Below are positions 17,582 to 26,658 of a stretch of 64,000 bases of DNA, piece by piece (position 1 is the stretch's first letter; the number at the start of each line of letters is the position of its first letter). The DNA lies in contig JAFSUG010000011.1 in NCBI GenBank assembly GCA_017445385.1, positions 1-64,000 of the forward strand, given 5' to 3'. Source of the DNA: Oscillospiraceae bacterium. GTDB lineage: Bacteria; Bacillota; Clostridia; Oscillospirales; Oscillospiraceae. Made by a program: the position numbers and the translations under genes. The notes below the pieces were generated by a model, which made no database searches, was not told the DNA's origin, and worked only from the letters and a program-made list of their open reading frames with translations.

Positions 17582-17603
17582 TGTAATTCCTCCAAATTAA
17601 AAA

Positions 17604-17781
17604 AGTGCGCAGCCGAAGCCACGCACCGAAAAACACGCGGCTCGAATGCTGTCACACACACTAAACTGAACGCAAACGCTTACGCCTGTTTAATGAGCCC
17701 GTGTTTTTACCAAAGAAACACAGGCAAAGCATTTGCGATACGCAAAAAGAATATGCAGTCTCTAATTTTAGTGTATGTGAC
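17604..17781 (-). ncRNA. Structured leader RNA with terminal hairpin, copy A
   Basis: About 178 nt between a promoter and the small ORF. A long stem P1 joins 17767-17782 with 17650-17665 (16 pairs). Inside are a bulged second stem and a hairpin (GTGTTT/AAACAC). The 3' end is GTGCGTGGC-UUCG-GCTGCGCAC with six Us, a perfect terminator. GGCTC (17695-17699) can pair with GAGCC (17639-17643), a possible pseudoknot. Copy B has the same layout. It could be an attenuator, a riboswitch, or a free RNA; its overall rod shape also recalls 6S RNA, but I cannot confirm that. Confidence 0.6.
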
Positions 17782-17787
17782 AATACC

Positions 17788-17815
17788 ATTCTACCACACT
17801 TCTCTAAAAACGCAA
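17788..17815 (-). promoter_or_regulatory. Promoter of leader RNA copy A
   Basis: Minus-strand TTGCGT and TAGAAT, 16-base spacer; the copy B promoter has the same spacing and a related -35. Confidence 0.65.
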
Positions 17816-17853
17816 GAAGCAGAGGCAGGAGCAATGCTCCTGCCTCTGCTTCA

Positions 17854-18291
17854 TTATGCGAATTGTTCTCTTGCGGCGACGGCGAGCTGATCGCAGCGGT
17901 TGTTCTTTTCGTTCTCCGCGTGACCTTTCACCCAGTGGCAATGCACGGTGTGCGTTTCGCACAGGTCCAGCAGCTCCGCCCAAAGGTCGGGATTGAGCGC
18001 CGGCTTTTTATCTGCGCGTTTCCAGCCTCTTGCGCGCCAGCCTTTCGCCCAGCCGAGCGAAAGCGCGTCCATAACGTATTTGGAATCGGAGTAAAGCTCC
18101 ACCTCGCACGGCTCTTTCAGCTCTTTCAGCGCCGAGATCACGCCCATCAGCTCCATGCGGTTGTTGGTGGTCTGCTTTTCGCCGCCGGAGAGCTCTTTTT
18201 CATGCCCTGCGTATTCCAAAATCGCGCCCCAGCCGCCCGGTCCGGGATTGCCGGAACAGGCGCCGTCGGTATAAATCGTAACAGTTTTCAT
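17854..18291 (-). CDS. rnhA: Ribonuclease HI
   Basis: 145 aa. Catalytic acidic residues are all in place: [15 protein letters not shown] with D10-like Asp, RMELM Glu, SDSKYV Asp, and NRCDQLA Asp near the end. [12 protein letters not shown] is the His-containing loop. It cleaves the RNA strand of RNA-DNA hybrids, for example at Okazaki primers and R-loops. It ends about 70 bases before leader RNA copy A and is read separately. Confidence 0.95.
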   Translation of the reverse strand: MKTVTIYTDGACSGNPGPGGWGAILEYAGHEKELSGGEKQTTNNRMELMGVISALKELKEPCEVELYSDSKYVMDALSLGWAKGWRARGWKRADKKPALNPDLWAELLDLCETHTVHCHWVKGHAENEKNNRCDQLAVAAREQFA

Positions 18292-18410
18292 AGGCGCTCC
18301 TTTTTACGGCCCCCTTGTGTAAAGGGGGGGCTATTTTGAGCAAGGATTCTCCTCGGGGAGAAGCTGCCGCGCGGAGCGAGACTGATGCGCGGTTGATTTG
18401 GTCTCTTGCG
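18292..18410. repeat. Repeat-rich intergenic segment
   Basis: CCCCCTTgtgtAAAGGGGG and CTCCTCGGGGAG hairpins with no convincing gene; probably eroded dispersed-repeat pieces next to rnhA. Confidence 0.4.
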
Positions 18411-18492
18411 TAGGGCGCGATGCCCCCATCGCGCCGCGAAAGCTCGCTGCCGGTTTGCAGCCATTCGGCGGCATGAGGGCATGCCGCCCTAC
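18410..18492. repeat. Dispersed repeat R2, full copy
   Basis: Begins GTAGGGCGCGATG and ends CATGCCGCCCTAC, with inner hairpins (GGCGCGATGcccc-CATCGCGCC and GCGGCATGaggg-CATGCCGC). The ends form an inverted repeat, as in a small non-coding mobile element. Matching copy at 38674-38753. Confidence 0.75.
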
Positions 18493-18499
18493 GGCGCGG

Positions 18500-18690
18500 T
18501 TGAATTGATAATTGACAGTGGAAAGTTGAAAATTGGTTTGCTATTGCACTGGATCGGCTTTTTGGGAAGGTGCATTTTTCATTTTCAACTGTCATGTTTC
18601 AATTGGTTTCCACCTCATCCGGCGCTTCGCGCCGCCTTCTCCTCAAGGAGAAGGCTTTGGGCGGCGCAGTCTCGCTGGCGCGGTGCAGAT
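18500..18690. repeat. Further intergenic inverted repeats upstream of gyrA's end
   Basis: TTGACAG...TTGAAAAT at 18510-18533 is repeated in inverse as ATTTTCAACTGTCA at 18581-18594, followed by GGCGCTTCGCGCC and CCTTCTCCTCAAGGAGAAGG hairpins at 18620-18654. I see no gene. The CCTTCTCC hairpin lies 40 bases past the gyrA stop. Confidence 0.5.
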
Positions 18691-21222
18691 TTATGCTTCC
18701 GGCGTTTCCGCTTCGGGCGCAGGTTCTTCCGCTTCCTCTTCGGTGTGCTCCACCTTTTCCATGGCGATGATGCGTCCTGCCTCCAGGCGCATCACATGAA
18801 CGCCCTTCGTATCGCGCTTGTAAACGTTGATGCTCTCAACGGGCATGCGGATAATCACGCCCGTATCGGCAATCAGCATCACGTCTTCATTGCCGGAAAC
18901 AACGCGGATGCCGGCAACGTCGCCGGTCTGCTCGGAGAGGTTATAGTTTTTCAGACCCTTGCCGCCGCGGTTCTGCGGCTGACGGGTGCCGTCTTCCGCT
19001 TTGCGGAGGTATTCCGTAAGCTCGGTGCGCTTGCCGAAGCCCTGCTCCGTAACGGTAAGCAGCTGCGCGCCTTCTTCATACAGCTCCGCGCCCACAACGC
19101 GGTCGCCATCGTCGAGCGTGATGGCGCGAACGCCGCCGGCGTCGCGTCCGGTCGGGCGGACGTCCGTTTCGCGGAAGCAGATCGCCATGCCCTTCGCCGT
19201 TGCGAGGATCACAGACGCGCTGCCGTCCGTGCGGAACACGGAAACGAGCTCGTCGCCCTCGTCGAGCGAGATCGCGCGGATGCCGGTGGTGCGGATCGTA
19301 TCGATCGCGCTGAGCTGCAGCCGCTTGACCTGGCCGAGCTTCGTAACCATAACGAGATATTCCTGATCGCTGAAGCCGGGCGTAAGCACCATCGAGGAAA
19401 CCTTTTCCTCCGGCTGCAGGGGCAGAACGTTGATCGCTGCCGTGCCCTTCGCCGTGCGCGAAGCCTCCGGGATGCGGTAGCCCTTGCGGCTGATAACTCT
19501 GCCCTTATCGGTGAAGAACAGAATCAGATCATGGCTCGATGCAACGTACAGGCTGACGATCCAGTCCTCTTCCTTGAGCGTCTGTCCGGAGATGCCGCGG
19601 CCGCCGCGGTTCTGCGTGCGGTAGGTATCGGCGGCAAGGCGCTTGATGTAGCCGGCGTGGCTCAGCGTGTAGCAGCAGAGCTTTTCTTCGATCAGGTCTT
19701 CGTCCTCGATGTCGTCCTCCGCTTCGGCAATCTCCGTCTTGCGGTCGTCGCCGTATTTGTCGCGCAGGGCGGCAAGTTCGTCTTTCAGCACCTGCTTGAC
19801 CATTTCGGGGCTGGCAAGCAGCTCGCGGTAATAGGCAATCTTCTTTTCCAGCTCTTCATATTCCGCCTGGAGCTTCTCGCGGTCGAGTCCCTGCAGCTGT
19901 TTCAGCCGCATATCGAGGATCGCCTGCGCCTGTACTTCGGAAAGCCCGAAGCGCTCCATCAGATTTTCTTTCGCGTCATCGTAGCTTTCGCGGATGATCT
20001 TGATGACTTCATCAATATTATCCTGGGCAATCAGCAAGCCTTCCAGCAGATGCGCGCGCTCCAGCGCTTTTTTCAGATCGTACTGCGTGCGGCGGACGAT
20101 GACCTCTTCCTGGAACGTGAGATACTCATCGAGCATCTGCCGCAGCGTTAAAACGCGCGGCTGCGTCTGATCGTTCACGAGCGCGAGCATGATCACGGAG
20201 AACGTCACCTGCATCTGCGTCTGCGCGTAGAGATGGTTCAGCACGACTTGCGGATTCGCGTCGCGCTTGAGCTCGATGACGACGCGCATACCGTTGCGGT
20301 CGCTCTCATCGCGCAGGTCGGAAATGCCTTCCAGGCGCTTTTCCTTGACCTGGTCCACGATGGATTTTACAAGCAGGCTCTTGTTGACCTGGTAGGGCAG
20401 CTCGGAAATGACGATGCGCGTTCTGCCGTCCTTGCCGAATTCCTCAAATTCGGCGCGCGCACGAACGCGGATGTGGCCGCGTCCCGTTTCGTATGCCTTT
20501 TTGATGCCGCTTCTGCCCATGATGATGCCCTTGGTGGGGAAGTCCGGGCCCTGAATATGCTGCATCAGATCGGCAAGCGTTGCTTCCGGATCGTCCAGAA
20601 TGCAGATTGCCGCGTCGATCACTTCGCGCAGGTTATGCGGCGGAATGTTCGTCGTCATGCCGACGGCGATGCCGCTCGAACCGTTTACAAGCAGGTTCGG
20701 GAAGCGGCTGGGCAGGACGCGCGGCTCTTTGCGGCTCTCGTCAAAGTTCGGGTCCCAGTTGACCGTTTCCTTGTCGATGTCGCGGAGCATCTCGTCCGCC
20801 ATGCGGCTCAGCCGCGCTTCCGTATAACGGTATGCCGCAGGGGGGTCGCCGTCCACGGAGCCGAAGTTGCCGTGGCCGTCGATGAGCATATAGCGCATCG
20901 AGAAATCCTGCCCGAGCCGGACAAGCGCGTCGTAAACGCTGGCGTCGCCGTGCGGATGGTATTTGCCGAGCACGTCGCCGACGGCGGTCGCGCACTTTTT
21001 ATACGGATTGGAATGCGTGAGTCCGCTTTCAAACATGGAATAGAGGATGCGCCGATGCACCGGCTTGAGACCGTCGCGCACGTCGGGCAATGCGCGTCCG
21101 ACGATAACCGACATCGCATAGTCGATGTAGCTGGTCTGCATTTCCTTGACCAGCTCGGATTCGGTGATCACCTGATCGGGAAAGGCGATATCCTCCGGTT
21201 TATAGCTTCTGTTATGTGCCAT
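18691..21222 (-). CDS. gyrA: DNA gyrase subunit A
   Basis: 843 aa. The N-terminal winged-helix/tower breakage-reunion half has the active tyrosine in [15 protein letters not shown], and the quinolone-determining region reads [19 protein letters not shown], so the position of E. coli Ser83 is Ala. The C-terminal half is a six-bladed beta-pinwheel with the GyrA box (QNRGGRG) near residue ~530, followed by an acidic tail rich in Glu/Ala. It forms the A2B2 gyrase that introduces negative supercoils. The upstream gyrB is separated by a DUF559 gene and repeat R1. Confidence 0.97.
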   Translation of the reverse strand: MAHNRSYKPEDIAFPDQVITESELVKEMQTSYIDYAMSVIVGRALPDVRDGLKPVHRRILYSMFESGLTHSNPYKKCATAVGDVLGKYHPHGDASVYDALVRLGQDFSMRYMLIDGHGNFGSVDGDPPAAYRYTEARLSRMADEMLRDIDKETVNWDPNFDESRKEPRVLPSRFPNLLVNGSSGIAVGMTTNIPPHNLREVIDAAICILDDPEATLADLMQHIQGPDFPTKGIIMGRSGIKKAYETGRGHIRVRARAEFEEFGKDGRTRIVISELPYQVNKSLLVKSIVDQVKEKRLEGISDLRDESDRNGMRVVIELKRDANPQVVLNHLYAQTQMQVTFSVIMLALVNDQTQPRVLTLRQMLDEYLTFQEEVIVRRTQYDLKKALERAHLLEGLLIAQDNIDEVIKIIRESYDDAKENLMERFGLSEVQAQAILDMRLKQLQGLDREKLQAEYEELEKKIAYYRELLASPEMVKQVLKDELAALRDKYGDDRKTEIAEAEDDIEDEDLIEEKLCCYTLSHAGYIKRLAADTYRTQNRGGRGISGQTLKEEDWIVSLYVASSHDLILFFTDKGRVISRKGYRIPEASRTAKGTAAINVLPLQPEEKVSSMVLTPGFSDQEYLVMVTKLGQVKRLQLSAIDTIRTTGIRAISLDEGDELVSVFRTDGSASVILATAKGMAICFRETDVRPTGRDAGGVRAITLDDGDRVVGAELYEEGAQLLTVTEQGFGKRTELTEYLRKAEDGTRQPQNRGGKGLKNYNLSEQTGDVAGIRVVSGNEDVMLIADTGVIIRMPVESINVYKRDTKGVHVMRLEAGRIIAMEKVEHTEEEAEEPAPEAETPEA

Positions 21223-21270
21223 ACTTTTTCTCCTCTTTGCAGAGTTTCTGCATGATTGCCGCTTTGCGTG

Positions 21271-21388
21271 CCTCCCCTTGTCAGGGGAGGTTGCATTTGC
21301 TTCAGCAAATGCCGGTGGGGTAGTCTGTTTCTACCCCTCAGTCAGCTTCGCTGACAGCTCCCCTCTCAAGGGGAGCCGATCCGGTGCG
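21271..21388. repeat. Dispersed hairpin repeat, family R1, copy 2
   Basis: CCTCCCCTtgtcAGGGGAGG at the left, GCATTTGCttcaGCAAATGC inside, then TCAGTCAGCTTCGCTGACAG and CCCCTCTCAAGGGGAG. It is co-linear with the copy at 13289-13435. Its left end lies 30 bases past the gyrA region start, and its right half encodes the tail of the DUF559 protein. Confidence 0.82.
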
Positions 21389-21733
21389 CTCCAAAACCAA
21401 AGCGTTTATCCATTCGCACACGCCGCGGAAATTCTGATCAATTTTGCGATTGCTGATTCTTATAACTTTTAGTCCTGATTCTTCAAGCGATGCTGTTCTT
21501 TGCTGATCCTTCCGCTTTTCTTCCGGCTGATAATGTCCGCTTCCATCCAGCTCTAATACCAGTTTTGCCTTTGCGCAATAAAAATCCGCAATAAATGAGC
21601 CGAGCGGTTTTTGCCGGTAAAAGCGAACCGGGTATGTTCTCAAAAACTCGTACCACAGCCGCCGTTCCCACGGCGTTGCATTTTTACGCAGCATTCTTGC
21701 AAGCGGAATATTCTCTTTTTGATATTGCTTCAA
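21338..21733 (-). CDS. DUF559 endonuclease-like protein, tail encoded by a repeat
   Basis: 131 aa if it starts at TTG 21733, three bases past the gyrB stop; an ATG at 21694 is the alternative. Motifs of the DUF559 (Vsr/very-short-patch-like, PD-(D/E)xK) family are clear: TPWERRLWYEFLR, FYRQKPLGSFIADFYCAKAKLVLELDGSGHY with the D and E-D metal-binding positions, and VIRISNRKI. The last ~14 residues (SAPLERGAVSEAD) are read from repeat R1. Many such proteins act in DNA repair or restriction, but its role here is unknown. It breaks the usual gyrB-gyrA adjacency. Confidence 0.7.
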   Translation of the reverse strand: MKQYQKENIPLARMLRKNATPWERRLWYEFLRTYPVRFYRQKPLGSFIADFYCAKAKLVLELDGSGHYQPEEKRKDQQRTASLEESGLKVIRISNRKIDQNFRGVCEWINALVLERTGSAPLERGAVSEAD

Positions 21734-21734
21734 C

Positions 21735-23693
21735 TTAAACGTCCAGGTTGACGACGTATCTTGCGTTCGTTTCGATCCACTGGCGGCGCGGCTCAACCTC
21801 TTCGCCCATCAGCAGCGAGAAGATCTTGTCCGCCTCGATGGCGTCGCCCATCGTGATGCGGCGCAGCGTGCGCTTTTCGGGATCCATCGTCGTTTCCCAA
21901 AGCTCTTCCTTGTTCATTTCGCCAAGGCCCTTGTAGCGCGAGATGTCGATCTTCGCGTTGGGGTTGTCGCCGCGCATCTCCGCGCTGATCTGATCGCGCT
22001 CGGCGTCGGAGTAGGCAACACGCTGCGTTTTGCCGCGCGTGAGCTTATACAGCGGCGGAACGGCGGAATAAACGTAGCCGTTTTCAATCAGCGGCCGCAT
22101 ATAGCGGAAGAAGAACGTTAAAAGCAGCGTGCGGATGTGGCTGCCGTCAACGTCGGCATCCGCCATGATGATGATTTTATGGTAGCGCAGCTTTTCCAGA
22201 TTGAATTCATCGCCGATGCCTGCGCCGAGCGCCGTAATAACCGGCGCGAGTTTGTCGTTTTTATAGATCTTGTCCGCGCGCGCTTTTTCAACGTTCAGCA
22301 TCTTGCCCCACATGGCAAGCACCGCCTGGAAGCGCGAATCGCGGCCCTGGTTTGCAGAGCCTGCCGCGCTGTCGCCCTCGACGATGTAAATTTCGCAGAG
22401 CGCGGGATCTTTTTCGTTGCAGTCCTTCAGCTTTTCGGGCATACCGCCGGACTCAAGCCCCGTCTTGTTGCGCACGGCTTCTCTTGCCTTGCGCGCGGCT
22501 TCCCGCGCGCGGTTTGCCGTAAGCGCTTTTTCAAGGATCGCCTTCGCCGTTGCGGGATGCTCCTCAAAGTATTCCGTCAGCTTCGCGCCGACAACGTTAT
22601 CCGTCAGCGTGCGGATATAGGCGTTGCCGAGCTTCGCTTTCGTCTGTCCTTCAAACTGCGCGTCCGTCAGCTTGACGGAAATGACCGCCGTGAGGCCTTC
22701 GCGGCAGTCCTCGCCGGAAACCTTCTCTTCGCCCTTGAGCATACCGCTCTTCGCGCCGTATGCGTTCAGCACGCGCGTGAGCGCGGTTTTGAAGCCGGTT
22801 TCGTGCATACCGCCTTCGGGCGTATGGATGTCGTTGGCAAACGATACGAGCAGCTCGTTATACCCGTCGTTATACTGCAGCGCGATCTCCGCGGTCGCAT
22901 CGTCCTTGCTGCCCTGCATATAAATGACGTCTTCATGCAGCGCGGTCTTGTTTTTGCCGAGCCACGTTACGTATTCGCGGATGCCGCCCTCGTAGCGCAT
23001 GGATTCAAAGCGCTGAATCTCGTCTTTATCCGCCGATTCCGCGCGGTCGTCCCTGATCGTGATGCGAAGTCCCGCGTTCAAAAACGCCTGCTCACGCATG
23101 CGCGTATGGAGCGTTTCATAGTCGTAATGCACGGTATCGAACATTTCCGGATCCGGCGCAAAGGTGACCTCGGTGCCGGTTTTATCCGTCTTGCCGACGA
23201 TTTTCATCTCCTGCGTGATATGACCGCGCGAGAACTTCATTTCATATATCTCGCCGTTTTTGTAGACGCGGACGGTCAGCCATTCGGAAAGCGCGTTGAC
23301 AACCGACGCGCCAACGCCGTGCAGACCGCCGGATACCTTGTATCCGCCGCCGCCGAACTTGCCGCCTGCGTGCAGAACCGTGAAGACGACTTCCAGCGCA
23401 GGCCGTCCTGTCTGCGGCTGGATATCTACGGGGATGCCGCGGCCGTTATCGGTAACGGTGATCGTATTGCCCTCGTTGATCGTAACCGTGATCTCCGTGC
23501 AATAGCCGGCAAGGGCTTCGTCGATGGAGTTGTCCACGATTTCATAAACCAGGTGGTGCAGTCCGCTTGCGGAAGTCGAGCCGATGTACATACCCGGCCG
23601 CTTGCGGACGGCTTCGAGTCCTTCCAAAACCTGAATTTGTTCCGCGCCGTATTCCTGCTCTACAGCGCCTGCGCTCAAAATTTCGTCAGCCAT
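21735..23693 (-). CDS. gyrB: DNA gyrase subunit B
   Basis: 652 aa. The GHKL ATPase domain has [24 protein letters not shown] and [14 protein letters not shown]; the transducer follows. The TOPRIM region has EGDSAAGSA and later the metal-binding [14 protein letters not shown]. The final segment [15 protein letters not shown] is typical of GyrB. It hydrolyses ATP to drive supercoiling with GyrA. Its ATG overlaps the end of the remB gene by eight bases. Confidence 0.97.
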   Translation of the reverse strand: MADEILSAGAVEQEYGAEQIQVLEGLEAVRKRPGMYIGSTSASGLHHLVYEIVDNSIDEALAGYCTEITVTINEGNTITVTDNGRGIPVDIQPQTGRPALEVVFTVLHAGGKFGGGGYKVSGGLHGVGASVVNALSEWLTVRVYKNGEIYEMKFSRGHITQEMKIVGKTDKTGTEVTFAPDPEMFDTVHYDYETLHTRMREQAFLNAGLRITIRDDRAESADKDEIQRFESMRYEGGIREYVTWLGKNKTALHEDVIYMQGSKDDATAEIALQYNDGYNELLVSFANDIHTPEGGMHETGFKTALTRVLNAYGAKSGMLKGEEKVSGEDCREGLTAVISVKLTDAQFEGQTKAKLGNAYIRTLTDNVVGAKLTEYFEEHPATAKAILEKALTANRAREAARKAREAVRNKTGLESGGMPEKLKDCNEKDPALCEIYIVEGDSAAGSANQGRDSRFQAVLAMWGKMLNVEKARADKIYKNDKLAPVITALGAGIGDEFNLEKLRYHKIIIMADADVDGSHIRTLLLTFFFRYMRPLIENGYVYSAVPPLYKLTRGKTQRVAYSDAERDQISAEMRGDNPNAKIDISRYKGLGEMNKEELWETTMDPEKRTLRRITMGDAIEADKIFSLLMGEEVEPRRQWIETNARYVVNLDV

Positions 23694-23949
23694 GAGCCTC
23701 TCCTTTTTCCATGCGTTTTTGTAACGTCGTTACGCCGAATTGCGAAAGCCAAACGCGATCGAGCCCCATCTCACGGGTCAGGATCATCGTTTTCGGCAGC
23801 TCGTCCGTGATCGGGACGACCTCGCCGTTTTCCTCCGCGCGGCGCAAAAATTCCCTTGTTTTATAAGACCAAGACGCATTGTCCAGATCAAAGATCGCAA
23901 TGATCGTTTCGGACCGCAGCGACATATCGCCGCCAATCGGAATATACAT
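23686..23949 (-). CDS. remB: DUF370 / RemB-like extracellular matrix regulator
   Basis: 87 aa. The DUF370 pattern is visible: [23 protein letters not shown] at the start, then [15 protein letters not shown]. RemB (YaaB) in Bacillus is a DNA-binding companion of RemA. Its place between recF and gyrB is the conserved Firmicute location. AGAGGAAAA lies before the ATG and the gene overlaps gyrB by eight bases. Confidence 0.88.
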   Translation of the reverse strand: MYIPIGGDMSLRSETIIAIFDLDNASWSYKTREFLRRAEENGEVVPITDELPKTMILTREMGLDRVWLSQFGVTTLQKRMEKGEAHG

Positions 23950-23961
23950 AGGCGTTTTCCT

Positions 23962-25068
23962 CTACTGTTTTCTCACAGAGCCGTTTTCTACGAGGAACGT
24001 CTCTCCAAGATCGGTCAGCCGGTCGGTTTCGCAGCAGGAGATAAACACCTGTCCGCCGCCGAGCCGGTTCAGTAAAAAATCCTGCCGGGTGCCGTCCAGC
24101 TCGGAAAGCACGTCATCCAGCAGTAAAACGGGCTCTTCTCCCGTCTGCTCGCGCAGGATCTCCCGCTCGGCAAGCTTTAAGGAGATCGCCGCAGTGCGTG
24201 TCTGTCCCTGCGAGGCGAAGCTCTTGAGGCTGATGCCGTTGATCTCCGCGTCGAAATCATCGCGGTGCGGTCCGGTTAAGCATTGGCAGCTATCCAGCTC
24301 CGCCTGCCAGTGATCTGTTAAATGCGCGCGGAGCTGCTGATAAAGCGTTTCGGGATCGGCAGACGGGTCTTTCACCGTGGAAACGGTTTGATAGCGCAGC
24401 GCAAGCGCTTCCTTCTCGCCGGAAAAGTCCCGGTGGAACGACGGCGCGTAAGCGCAAAGGCGCTCCATATACCATGCTCTGCGCGATATGATCTCCGCGC
24501 CGAAGCGGCAAAGCCGCTCGTTGAAATCGGGCAGCAGCTCCATCAGCGACGGCTGCGCGAAGCGGTCTTTGAGAATGCGGCTTTTGTGCTCCAAAAGCTT
24601 TGTGTATTCCGAAAGCGCGTGCTCGTATGCCGGAAAAAGCTGGCAGAGCGCCTGATCCAGCAAATGCCGCCTTGCGCTTGCACCGGATTTTAGAATCTGC
24701 AGATCGCCGGGGCTGAATAAAACAGCCGCTAAATTTCCGGAAAATTCGGAAAACGTCCTCTTTTTTACGCTGTTTACGAAAAGCTGCCGCTTTTTTCTGC
24801 CGGAAAACAGCACCGCGCGCAGCTCGACCGTTCGGTCAAACGCGGTGACTTTCGCGCTGAAATCGGCAAATTCCTTGCCGAAGCCGATCAGCTCGGCTTC
24901 CTTGCGCGTTCGAAAGCTGCGTCCGGACGCCAAGTATAAAACGGCTTCCAGCAGATTCGTTTTTCCGTGGCCGTTGTCGCCGAGCAGCAGGTTTACGCCG
25001 CTGCCGAACGAAACGGAAGCGTCTTCATAGTTCCGAAAGCCGCGCAGCGTGATCTCTTCAAGCTTCAT
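23962..25068 (-). CDS. recF: DNA replication/repair protein RecF
   Basis: 368 aa from the ATG at 25068 (TTG six bases upstream is possible). P-loop GDNGHGKTNLLEAV is near residue 30, the ABC-type signature-like region occurs around residue ~260-310, and the D-box LLLDDVLSELD is near 320. RecF loads RecA at gapped DNA with RecO/RecR. It overlaps the S4-domain gene upstream by 11 bases, as in other Firmicute origins. Confidence 0.95.
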   Translation of the reverse strand: MKLEEITLRGFRNYEDASVSFGSGVNLLLGDNGHGKTNLLEAVLYLASGRSFRTRKEAELIGFGKEFADFSAKVTAFDRTVELRAVLFSGRKKRQLFVNSVKKRTFSEFSGNLAAVLFSPGDLQILKSGASARRHLLDQALCQLFPAYEHALSEYTKLLEHKSRILKDRFAQPSLMELLPDFNERLCRFGAEIISRRAWYMERLCAYAPSFHRDFSGEKEALALRYQTVSTVKDPSADPETLYQQLRAHLTDHWQAELDSCQCLTGPHRDDFDAEINGISLKSFASQGQTRTAAISLKLAEREILREQTGEEPVLLLDDVLSELDGTRQDFLLNRLGGGQVFISCCETDRLTDLGETFLVENGSVRKQ

Positions 25069-25303
25069 TCGCAACCATCCAAGTTTTGCCGTTATAGCAG
25101 ACCGTATCGCCCGGGCGCAGCTTTTTTCCGCGCATTTGGCAGACTTCGCCGTTCACCTGAACCTGTCCGTCTAAAATCAGCAGCTTTGCCACGCCGCCCG
25201 TATCAGCTTCGCCGCAAAATTTCAAAAAGTCCTGCAGCTTGATAAATTCCGTATGGATCGCAACGGGTTGCGGCTGTTTTTTTGCAGTAATCTGAACTTT
25301 CAT
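25058..25303 (-). CDS. yaaA: S4-domain RNA-binding protein YaaA
   Basis: 81 aa. The S4 pattern (FIKLQDFLKFCGEADTGGVAKLL followed by GQVQVNGEVCQMRGKKLRPGD) covers most of the protein. In Bacillus the equivalent protein sits between dnaN and recF and takes part in ribosome large-subunit assembly. It is one base from the end of dnaN and overlaps recF. Confidence 0.88.
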   Translation of the reverse strand: MKVQITAKKQPQPVAIHTEFIKLQDFLKFCGEADTGGVAKLLILDGQVQVNGEVCQMRGKKLRPGDTVCYNGKTWMVANEA

Positions 25304-25304
25304 A

Positions 25305-26423
25305 TCAGTTTTCTTTCTTGATTCTCACCGGCAGGATGAGATAAGTAAACTTTTCGCTGTCGTCCGTCGGTTTCATGACGATCGGACTGATGTCATTCGT
25401 CAGCTCCAGCGCAACCTCCTGCGTCGGAACCTGGCGCAGCGCCTCGAGCAGGAAACGGCAGTTGAAGCCGATCTCCAGATCGCCGCCGTCGCCTGCAAGC
25501 GGGCAGCTATCTTGCGCCGTGCCGATCACGGTTGCCGTTTTCAGCGAAAGCGTGTCTTTGCCGAATACGCAATGCGCCGGCGCTTTGAATTTTTCGGAAA
25601 CAACGAGGCTGACGCGTTCAACCGCCTGAGAAAGCAGCTGTACGTCCGCCGTCATAGTGATGGTCGGCTTTGTTGCAAGGACCTTGCGCCAATCCATAAA
25701 TTCGCCTTCCAATACGCGGCAGACAAGCGTTGCATCGCCAACAGAGAACAAAATATGCCGCTGATCCAAAGAAAGCGCAGCCGGCTCGTCGGTATCGCCG
25801 AGCAGCTTTTCAACCTCGCGCAGAGCCGGCGCGGGAACAACGATCTTCATGTTTTTTTCGTAAGGCGTTTCCGAGTGATATTTGCGCAGCGCGAGCCGAT
25901 AACCGTCGATTGCGACTGCGGTAACGTCGCTTCCTTCGATTTCAAACAGAACGCCCGTATGGATCGGGCGCGACGCGCCTTCACTTACGGAAAACAGCGT
26001 GCCGGAAATCATATCGCGCAGCTCTCTCTGTGGAAGGGAAACCGCTTCTTCCAAAGAAACTGCCGGCAGCTCCGGATAATCGTCCGCTTTTTCCGCGGAA
26101 ATCTGGAACGCGGAAATACCGCAGGTAATGGAAACTCTCAAATCGTCGCTGACTTCAATCGTGACGATATCGTCCGGCAGACGGCGCACAATATCAAACA
26201 GCAAACGCGCCGGAAGGATGCATTCGCCTGCCTGCTTGATCTCAGCAGGGACGCGAACCTTGATACCCGTTTCCAGATTATAGCCGGTCAGATAGAGATC
26301 GAATTCCGCCTGAACGAGAATGCCCTCCAAAACAGAAAGCGGACTCTTCGGCGAAACCGTTCTCGAAGCAACGGAGATCGCAGAGACGAGAATGCTCTTT
26401 TCACAGGAAAATTTTATCAACAT
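25305..26423 (-). CDS. dnaN: DNA polymerase III beta subunit (sliding clamp)
   Basis: 372 aa with three repeats of the clamp fold; the start MLIKFSCEKSILVSAISVASRTV and the final FTYLILPVRI motif are characteristic. It forms the ring that tethers the replicative polymerase. AAGGAGC lies before the ATG. An intergenic oriC-like region separates it from dnaA. Confidence 0.96.
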   Translation of the reverse strand: MLIKFSCEKSILVSAISVASRTVSPKSPLSVLEGILVQAEFDLYLTGYNLETGIKVRVPAEIKQAGECILPARLLFDIVRRLPDDIVTIEVSDDLRVSITCGISAFQISAEKADDYPELPAVSLEEAVSLPQRELRDMISGTLFSVSEGASRPIHTGVLFEIEGSDVTAVAIDGYRLALRKYHSETPYEKNMKIVVPAPALREVEKLLGDTDEPAALSLDQRHILFSVGDATLVCRVLEGEFMDWRKVLATKPTITMTADVQLLSQAVERVSLVVSEKFKAPAHCVFGKDTLSLKTATVIGTAQDSCPLAGDGGDLEIGFNCRFLLEALRQVPTQEVALELTNDISPIVMKPTDDSEKFTYLILPVRIKKEN

Positions 26424-26658
26424 GGCGTGACGCTCCTTTCGTGAAATGCCTTCTTTCTAAAAGAAAGAAAGAATAAGATCGTAATCGTAAGTAGTATCGT
26501 GGAATTTGTGGAAAAAGCGGAAAAGAAAGGAAAATAAAAGGCTTTTCCGATCCACAGGGGACTGTGGAAAGCAGGATATTTTATAAACAGGTTTCAAAGA
26601 GAAATTTGATAAACAGGGGTTTCCACAGGCGCAGTATCAACTATCAACCGAAAGCTGT
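26424..26658. other. Probable chromosomal origin region (oriC)
   Basis: This 235-base gap between dnaA and dnaN is the conserved Firmicute origin position. Near-consensus DnaA boxes (TTATCCACA family) are TTGTGGAAAA at 26507, CGATCCACA at 26549, CTGTGGAAA at 26563 and TTTCCACA at 26620. TTATAAACAGG at 26581 and TGATAAACAGG at 26607 repeat, with an inverted partner near 26651. The intervening A-runs could be the unwinding element. Function is inferred from position and motif number only. Confidence 0.65.

Noticed and set aside
17604-17781. Naming the leader RNA as 6S RNA
   Set aside because: Length and rod-like form are similar, but the possible pseudoknot and coupled small ORF are not typical, and I cannot run a covariance model.
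22137-23810. 557-aa plus-strand ORF opposite gyrB
   Set aside because: Shadow of gyrB, which has all its catalytic motifs.
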